8,136 nt of DNA, taken from assembly GCA_018715855.1 (NCBI GenBank), contig DVKW01000201.1:1-8136 (forward strand), in the 5' to 3' direction. This document shows, in pieces, positions 5,191 through 8,136 of this stretch; position 1 is the first letter of the stretch, and every line of letters starts with the position of its first letter. The DNA is from Candidatus Galligastranaerophilus intestinigallinarum (GTDB taxonomy: Bacteria; Cyanobacteriota; Vampirovibrionia; Gastranaerophilales; Gastranaerophilaceae). A program made the position numbers and the translations under genes. The notes under the pieces were generated by a model, which did not search any database, had not been told where the DNA came from, and worked only from the letters and a program-made list of their open reading frames with translations.

Positions 5191-6366
5191 GTGGAAAAGT
5201 TTAGACTAGACAGCTTTAATAGAAAATCAAACGAATTTGACAGGTATTCAAACCAAGCAAATATAAAAGTTGTGGGCGTTGGCGGCGGCGGCGGCAACGC
5301 AGTTAACCGAATGATTTCATCGGGTTTATCCGGTGTTGAATTTTGGGCAATGAATACAGATGCCCAAGTTCTTGAAATGTCATCGGCTCCAAAGAAAATT
5401 CAATTGGGTGCAAAATTAACAGCAGGCCTTGGTGCAGGCGGCGACCCTTCAGTTGGTGAAAAAGCAGCTGAAGAATCAAGGGAAGATTTGCTTGTTGCAC
5501 TTGATGGTTCCGATATGGTGTTTGTTACAGCCGGCATGGGCGGCGGTACAGGCACAGGTGCTGCTCCTGTAGTTGCTAAAATTGCAAAAGAATTGGGCGC
5601 TCTTACAATTGGCGTTGTTACAAAACCTTTCGGTTTTGAAGGCAAAAAACGTATGAGCCAAGCAATTGCAGGCTTAGAAAAATTAAAAGAAAGCGTTGAC
5701 GCTTTAATTGTTATTCCAAACGACAAACTTATTGAAGTTGTTGAAAGAAGAACAACAATGAGAGATGCCTTCCTTGTGGTTGATGAGGTTCTTTTAAGAG
5801 GTGTTCAAGGCATTTCGGATATTATCGTTATCCCCGGTTTAATTAACGTTGACTTTGCAGACGTTAGAACCGTAATGCAAGCTTCAGGTTCCGCATTAAT
5901 GGGTATCGGTAAAGCTTCAGGCGAAGGCAGAGCAATGGAAGCTGCTAAACTTGCAATTAATTCAAAACTTCTTGAAACTTCAATTAATGGTGCAACAGGT
6001 ATCATCATGAACGTTTCAGGCGGCCCTGATATGACCCTTCATGAAGTTAACGAAGCTGCAAGCGTTATCCATGATGCAGTTTCAGACAATGCGGAAGTTA
6101 TCTTCGGTTCTGTTATTGATGATAGAATTCAAGGTGAAATCCAAATTACGGTTATTGCAACAGGTTTCCAATTAAAAGGCAATGAACCCCCCAAAGCTCA
6201 AGAAAAGAAAATAAACGCTGCGGATATTTTCTCAGGCGGTTTATCATTCACTGATATGGGTTCAAAACAAACATCAACACAAAGCTTTAACCAGCCAATA
6301 AATAAACCTGAACCTTCAACAGGCGGTTTATTGGATATCCCCGAATTTTTAAATCCAAAAAGATAG
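5191..6366 (+). CDS. ftsZ: Cell division protein FtsZ
   Basis: FtsZ is the bacterial tubulin homologue that polymerises with GTP into the mid-cell ring and recruits the division machinery. This copy is complete at 391 aa. Seen: the N-terminal GTP-binding loop VVGVGGGGGNAVNRM (27-41), the tubulin signature GMGGGTGTG (115-123), and the synergy (T7) loop NVDFADVR (219-226) that completes the GTPase site of the next subunit. The C-terminal domain ends near residue 328. It is followed by a short unstructured linker rich in Gln, Ser, Thr and Pro (about 331-379) and the conserved C-terminal peptide LDIPEFLNPKR (381-391), which docks partners such as FtsA or SepF. The start is GTG, supported by AGAGGA. 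The gene stands alone with its own terminator and is not in a dcw cluster. No ftsA or ftsQ lies next to it, an arrangement also seen in Cyanobacteria. Confidence 0.98.
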   Translation: MEKFRLDSFNRKSNEFDRYSNQANIKVVGVGGGGGNAVNRMISSGLSGVEFWAMNTDAQVLEMSSAPKKIQLGAKLTAGLGAGGDPSVGEKAAEESREDLLVALDGSDMVFVTAGMGGGTGTGAAPVVAKIAKELGALTIGVVTKPFGFEGKKRMSQAIAGLEKLKESVDALIVIPNDKLIEVVERRTTMRDAFLVVDEVLLRGVQGISDIIVIPGLINVDFADVRTVMQASGSALMGIGKASGEGRAMEAAKLAINSKLLETSINGATGIIMNVSGGPDMTLHEVNEAASVIHDAVSDNAEVIFGSVIDDRIQGEIQITVIATGFQLKGNEPPKAQEKKINAADIFSGGLSFTDMGSKQTSTQSFNQPINKPEPSTGGLLDIPEFLNPKR

Positions 6367-6381
6367 ATAGAATTTAATCAT

Positions 6382-6418
6382 AAAAAAATAACTCCTGAAT
6401 TTCAGGAGTTATTTTTTT
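6382..6418. terminator. Bidirectional rho-independent terminator between ftsZ and the convergent gene
   Basis: The arms 6382-6397 and 6403-6418 pair perfectly around a 5-nt AATTT loop. The core is AACTCCTG/CAGGAGTT, and the outer part is A-tract against T-tract. Eight T follow the core on the plus strand, and seven A (T on the other strand) flank the opposite side. It can therefore end ftsZ transcripts, 15 nt after the stop, and also those of the minus-strand gene whose stop is at 6429. Confidence 0.9.
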
Positions 6419-6428
6419 TATTTATAAA

Positions 6429-6974
6429 TTAGGCCTCAAAATCAATTGAAGCTGCGTATCTTTGCCAATCGGGGTCGTTATAATCCGGGTCTATATCTGA
6501 AAAATCAATTTCAAGATTGTCGTATGGTTTTTTATTTGCTAAAACGTTATCTCTGATTGGAAACGCTGAAAGAAGTTCTTTTTGAGTATTTGTAGGTCTT
6601 GTTGTTTTATCTTTAATTGTTCCTCTTAAAATGCCTTTTATTGCATCCATAACGCCTTCGCAGTTATCGTCATAATATGATTCTCTTAAACCTATATCAT
6701 AAGTTTTGCCTGTTTTTATGTGGTCTTTGCCGTTTATTTTATATAAATTGTTATTAGAATCTGCAAAAACAATTTTTGCTCTGTCCTCTGCATTTTTTGG
6801 GTCTTTAATAATAACAACATCAACGCCCATTTTATCAAGTTTATCTACATCTTTTTCGTAATCCAATTGTCTTGAAAGTGAATCAGCTAAACTTGATGCT
6901 GTTTCCCCCATTCCTTCTTTATTTACATAAAGTGCTGAAAAATTCGGAGAATTATTTAAACCGTTAATATTCAT
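6429..6974 (-). CDS. Unassigned acidic 181-aa protein with the NN-SP-x-F N-terminal motif
   Basis: I recognise no domain or catalytic motif. The start is set at the ATG at 6974, not at an upstream in-frame ATG (7058). The upstream choice would overlap the end of spmB and add 28 basic, phenylalanine-rich residues, whereas the ATG at 6974 has AAAGG 6 nt before it. From there the protein opens MNINGLNNSPNFSAL, matching the start of the gene at 4211-5020. The rest is soluble in character: a helical stretch at about 24-49, VDVVIIKDP (51-59) and KIVFADSNNNLYKING (67-82), which read as beta strands, and an acidic C-terminus (about 152-181) rich in Asp and Tyr. There is no signal peptide or membrane span. 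It lies 58 bp downstream of spmB and may be co-transcribed, though a separate promoter candidate is present. Confidence 0.75.
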   Translation of the reverse strand: MNINGLNNSPNFSALYVNKEGMGETASSLADSLSRQLDYEKDVDKLDKMGVDVVIIKDPKNAEDRAKIVFADSNNNLYKINGKDHIKTGKTYDIGLRESYYDDNCEGVMDAIKGILRGTIKDKTTRPTNTQKELLSAFPIRDNVLANKKPYDNLEIDFSDIDPDYNDPDWQRYAASIDFEA

Positions 6975-6980
6975 TTCTCG

Positions 6981-6985
6981 CCTTT
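6981..6985 (-). promoter_or_regulatory. Ribosome binding site that decides the start at 6974
   Basis: On the minus strand AAAGG lies 6 nt before the ATG, within GAAAGGCGAGAA. No comparable site precedes the longer alternative start at 7058. This supports the 181-aa form. Confidence 0.6.
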
Positions 6986-7001
6986 CTTTTTGTGGCAATT
7001 T

Positions 7002-7029
7002 ATTAAACCTTGTGAAAAAAAATTTTGAA
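7002..7029 (-). promoter_or_regulatory. Weak promoter candidate for the 181-aa protein gene
   Basis: On the minus strand TTCAAA (7029-7024), a 16-nt spacer and TTTAAT (7007-7002) match the consensus in four and five of six positions. The start site would fall about 20 nt before the ATG at 6974, leaving room for the AAAGG site. The promoter overlaps the last codons of spmB. Confidence 0.3.
7003..7026 (-). repeat. Intergenic element A4-T8-CACA-A-GGTTTAA, copy 2
   Basis: Read on the minus strand, this 24-nt stretch is identical to 1464-1487 apart from one G-to-A change. It lies before the 181-aa gene, 28 nt from its ATG, within the promoter candidate. Directly downstream the match to the SLH promoter region continues in another way: AAGGTTTAATAA occurs here and at 1532-1543. 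Confidence 0.35.
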
Positions 7030-7032
7030 CGG

Positions 7033-7566
7033 TTAATTAAAAAAATATCTGCAAACAAAAATTGCCGCTATAATTCCGAATAAATCTGCCATAAGGCCTG
7101 CTAAAAGCGCAAATCTTATTTTTTTAATTCCAACTGCCCCAAAATAAACTGCTAAAACATAAAATGTTGTTTCGGAACTTCCCACAATAACAGCCCCTAA
7201 TTTTGAAGCGTAGGAATCAACGCCCGTTGTATTTACTATATCTGATAAAATCCCTAATGTTGCACTTCCTGACATTGAACGGGTTATCATTATAGGAAGC
7301 GTTTCAGTAGGTATATTAAAATAATGAAGTGGTTTAGATAATAAATTTGATAAAATTTCAATAGCGCCGGATGCTCTAAACATTGAAATTGAAACAATTA
7401 TTGCAATTAAATAGGGTAAAATTTTTATTGCAACAAAAAGCCCTTCTTTTGCGCCATCTACAAAAACTTCATAGCAGGGTGTTTTTTTATAGATACCGTA
7501 AATTAAAATAATGGAAATTAATACGGGAATTATCATTATGGAAAGGTAGCTTAAAAATTCTTTCAT
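7033..7566 (-). CDS. spmB: SpmB-like nucleoside-recognition (Gate) domain membrane protein
   Basis: This protein has 177 aa, the usual SpmB length. In Bacillus, SpmA and SpmB are needed for spore-core dehydration, but the family also occurs widely in bacteria that do not form spores, where its role is unsettled. Seen: an N-terminal membrane span (about 6-25), the family block GAKEGL (38-43), then PYLIAIIVSISMFRASGA (51-68), TRSMSGSATLG (95-105), and GSSETTFYVLAVYFGAVGIKK (129-149) with the SETT motif. A final hydrophobic span is at 153-173. Its ATG follows the spmA stop codon with no base between. A strong GGAGGG lies inside the last spmA codons, 8 nt upstream, so the two are translationally linked. 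No other sporulation gene is in the window. The family call is firm; the function in this organism is open. Confidence 0.93.
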   Translation of the reverse strand: MKEFLSYLSIMIIPVLISIILIYGIYKKTPCYEVFVDGAKEGLFVAIKILPYLIAIIVSISMFRASGAIEILSNLLSKPLHYFNIPTETLPIMITRSMSGSATLGILSDIVNTTGVDSYASKLGAVIVGSSETTFYVLAVYFGAVGIKKIRFALLAGLMADLFGIIAAIFVCRYFFN

Positions 7567-8136
7567 TTAATTTTCCCTCCATATTTTAGCCAAAATTTTT
7601 GCTACAATAATTGCAAAAATAAAAGACGATAAAGTTACAATGAAGGTTGGAATAATAATTTCTGTCGGGTTTTTAGCACCTGCTGCAATTAAAATTGCAA
7701 GAACGGTTGCAGGAACAATTTGAAAACCTGCCGTATTCATTGCAAGAAAAATGCACATAGAGTTTGTTGCAACATCATTTTTGTTTTCTTCTTTTTTAAT
7801 ATCTTTCATTGCTTTAATTCCAAAAGGAGTTGCAGCGTTTGACAGGCCAAGGGCATTTGCTGTTATATTAAGTGCAATGTTTGAAAATGCAGGGGAATTT
7901 TTTGGAAGTTCATTAAAAATTAATTTTAAAATGGGGGATATTAATTTTGAAATTAAATTAATTAGCCCCGATTTTTGTGCAATTTTTGCAATGCCAAGCC
8001 AAAAGGCCATAATGCCTATTAAGCCTATTGAAACCTGAACTGCTCTTTGTGTGGCATTTAAAAGTTCGTTTGTAACTTCTTCAATTTTCCCCGTGTAAAT
8101 TGCAGTTATTATTGATATTAAAATTAAAAATACAAA
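7567..8136 (-). CDS. spmA: SpmA-like nucleoside-recognition (Gate) domain membrane protein, 5' end missing
   Basis: The reading frame stays open to the window edge, giving 189 visible residues. The visible start FVFLILISIITAIYTGKIEEV is the usual first membrane span of SpmA, so only about 7-10 residues are missing. An internal ATG at 8010 lies in the middle of the conserved segment and is not the start. Seen: the RAVQVSIGLIGIMAFWLG block (8040-7987), the hallmark SNAATPFGIKAM (about 7844-7809), MNTAGFQIVPATVLAI, and a C-terminal membrane span. It forms an operon with spmB (stop and start codons directly adjacent). SpmA and SpmB are thought to act together as a membrane complex. A transported substrate is not established, although nucleoside-related solutes are suggested by the family name. 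Confidence 0.93.
   Translation of the reverse strand, partial: FVFLILISIITAIYTGKIEEVTNELLNATQRAVQVSIGLIGIMAFWLGIAKIAQKSGLINLISKLISPILKLIFNELPKNSPAFSNIALNITANALGLSNAATPFGIKAMKDIKKEENKNDVATNSMCIFLAMNTAGFQIVPATVLAILIAAGAKNPTEIIIPTFIVTLSSFIFAIIVAKILAKIWREN
7575..7580 (-). promoter_or_regulatory. Ribosome binding site of spmB inside the spmA coding end
   Basis: GGAGGG on the minus strand lies 8 nt before the spmB ATG and within the spmA codons for Trp-Arg-Glu. It is the strongest Shine-Dalgarno in the window and fits coupled translation of the pair. Confidence 0.7.

Noticed and set aside
5303..6008. Several minus-strand open frames inside ftsZ
   Set aside because: They are shadows of the GC-richer, conserved ftsZ codons. 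Their translations are low-complexity and resemble no protein.
6975..7058. A longer N-terminus for the 181-aa protein, starting at 7058
   Set aside because: It overlaps the end of spmB by 26 bp, lacks a ribosome binding site, adds an odd Phe-rich basic stretch, and hides the conserved MNINGLNN start.
7567..8010. spmA as a complete 147-aa gene starting at 8010
   Set aside because: The frame is open to the window edge, and the 42 upstream codons encode the expected first membrane span and conserved TGKIEEV region. The gene is partial.
7751..8038. Plus-strand open frame of 95 codons
   Set aside because: It lies antisense to the well-conserved spmA, with no ribosome binding site and no recognisable protein.
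1..8136. CRISPR arrays, tRNA or rRNA genes, insertion sequences, phage genes
   Set aside because: No regularly spaced repeats, no tRNA-like cloverleaf or rRNA blocks, no transposase or integrase motifs and no target duplications were seen on either strand.

Overview
The window is AT-rich bacterial chromosome with short intergenic gaps. It carries ordinary housekeeping and envelope genes plus two small unassigned genes. There are no rRNA, tRNA, CRISPR, phage or insertion-sequence signatures. The mix is: a solitary ftsZ with no ftsA or ftsQ beside it, a secreted protein with three S-layer-homology (SLH) repeats, radA, an spmA-spmB pair, and two small proteins that both begin with an M-x-I-x-G-[IL]-NN...SP-x-F motif. 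This best fits a host-associated non-photosynthetic relative of Cyanobacteria (Melainabacteria/Vampirovibrionia, order Gastranaerophilales). That placement is an inference from gene style and composition. No marker gene in the window was searched against a database.

Layout, left to right. (1) Position 1 to 535, minus: N-terminal part of a lipoprotein solute-binding protein of the oligopeptide/dipeptide ABC family, cut by the window edge. (2) Position 627 to 1448, plus: an RmlD-like NAD(P)-dependent sugar reductase, divergent from gene 1 across a 91-bp promoter region. (3) Position 1584 to 2762, plus: a secreted SLH protein with a beta-rich C-terminal domain, closed by a strong rho-independent terminator. 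(4) Position 2825 to 4219, plus: radA, with a consensus TATAAT only 6 nt before its ATG and no Shine-Dalgarno, so it is predicted to be leaderless. (5) Position 4211 to 5020, minus: an unassigned 269-aa protein with a Cys...His...Asp arrangement like papain-fold or transglutaminase-fold enzymes. Its 3' end overlaps radA. (6) Position 5191 to 6366, plus: ftsZ, complete, starting at GTG, followed by a bidirectional terminator. (7) Position 6429 to 6974, minus: an unassigned 181-aa acidic protein sharing the N-terminal motif of gene 5. (8) Position 7033 to 7566 and 7567 to 8136, minus: spmB and a partial spmA, adjacent with no gap.

The genes do not form one pathway. Several concern the envelope or division: FtsZ builds the division ring, the SLH protein should bind the cell wall, the RmlD-like enzyme probably makes an activated sugar for surface polysaccharide, and SpmA/SpmB are membrane proteins of the nucleoside-recognition (Gate) family. 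RadA handles branched DNA in recombination repair. The most unusual content is the pair of motif-bearing unassigned proteins flanking ftsZ, one of which looks enzymatic. Also notable are a 24-nt near-identical intergenic element shared by two promoter regions and the radA promoter placed inside the preceding terminator.
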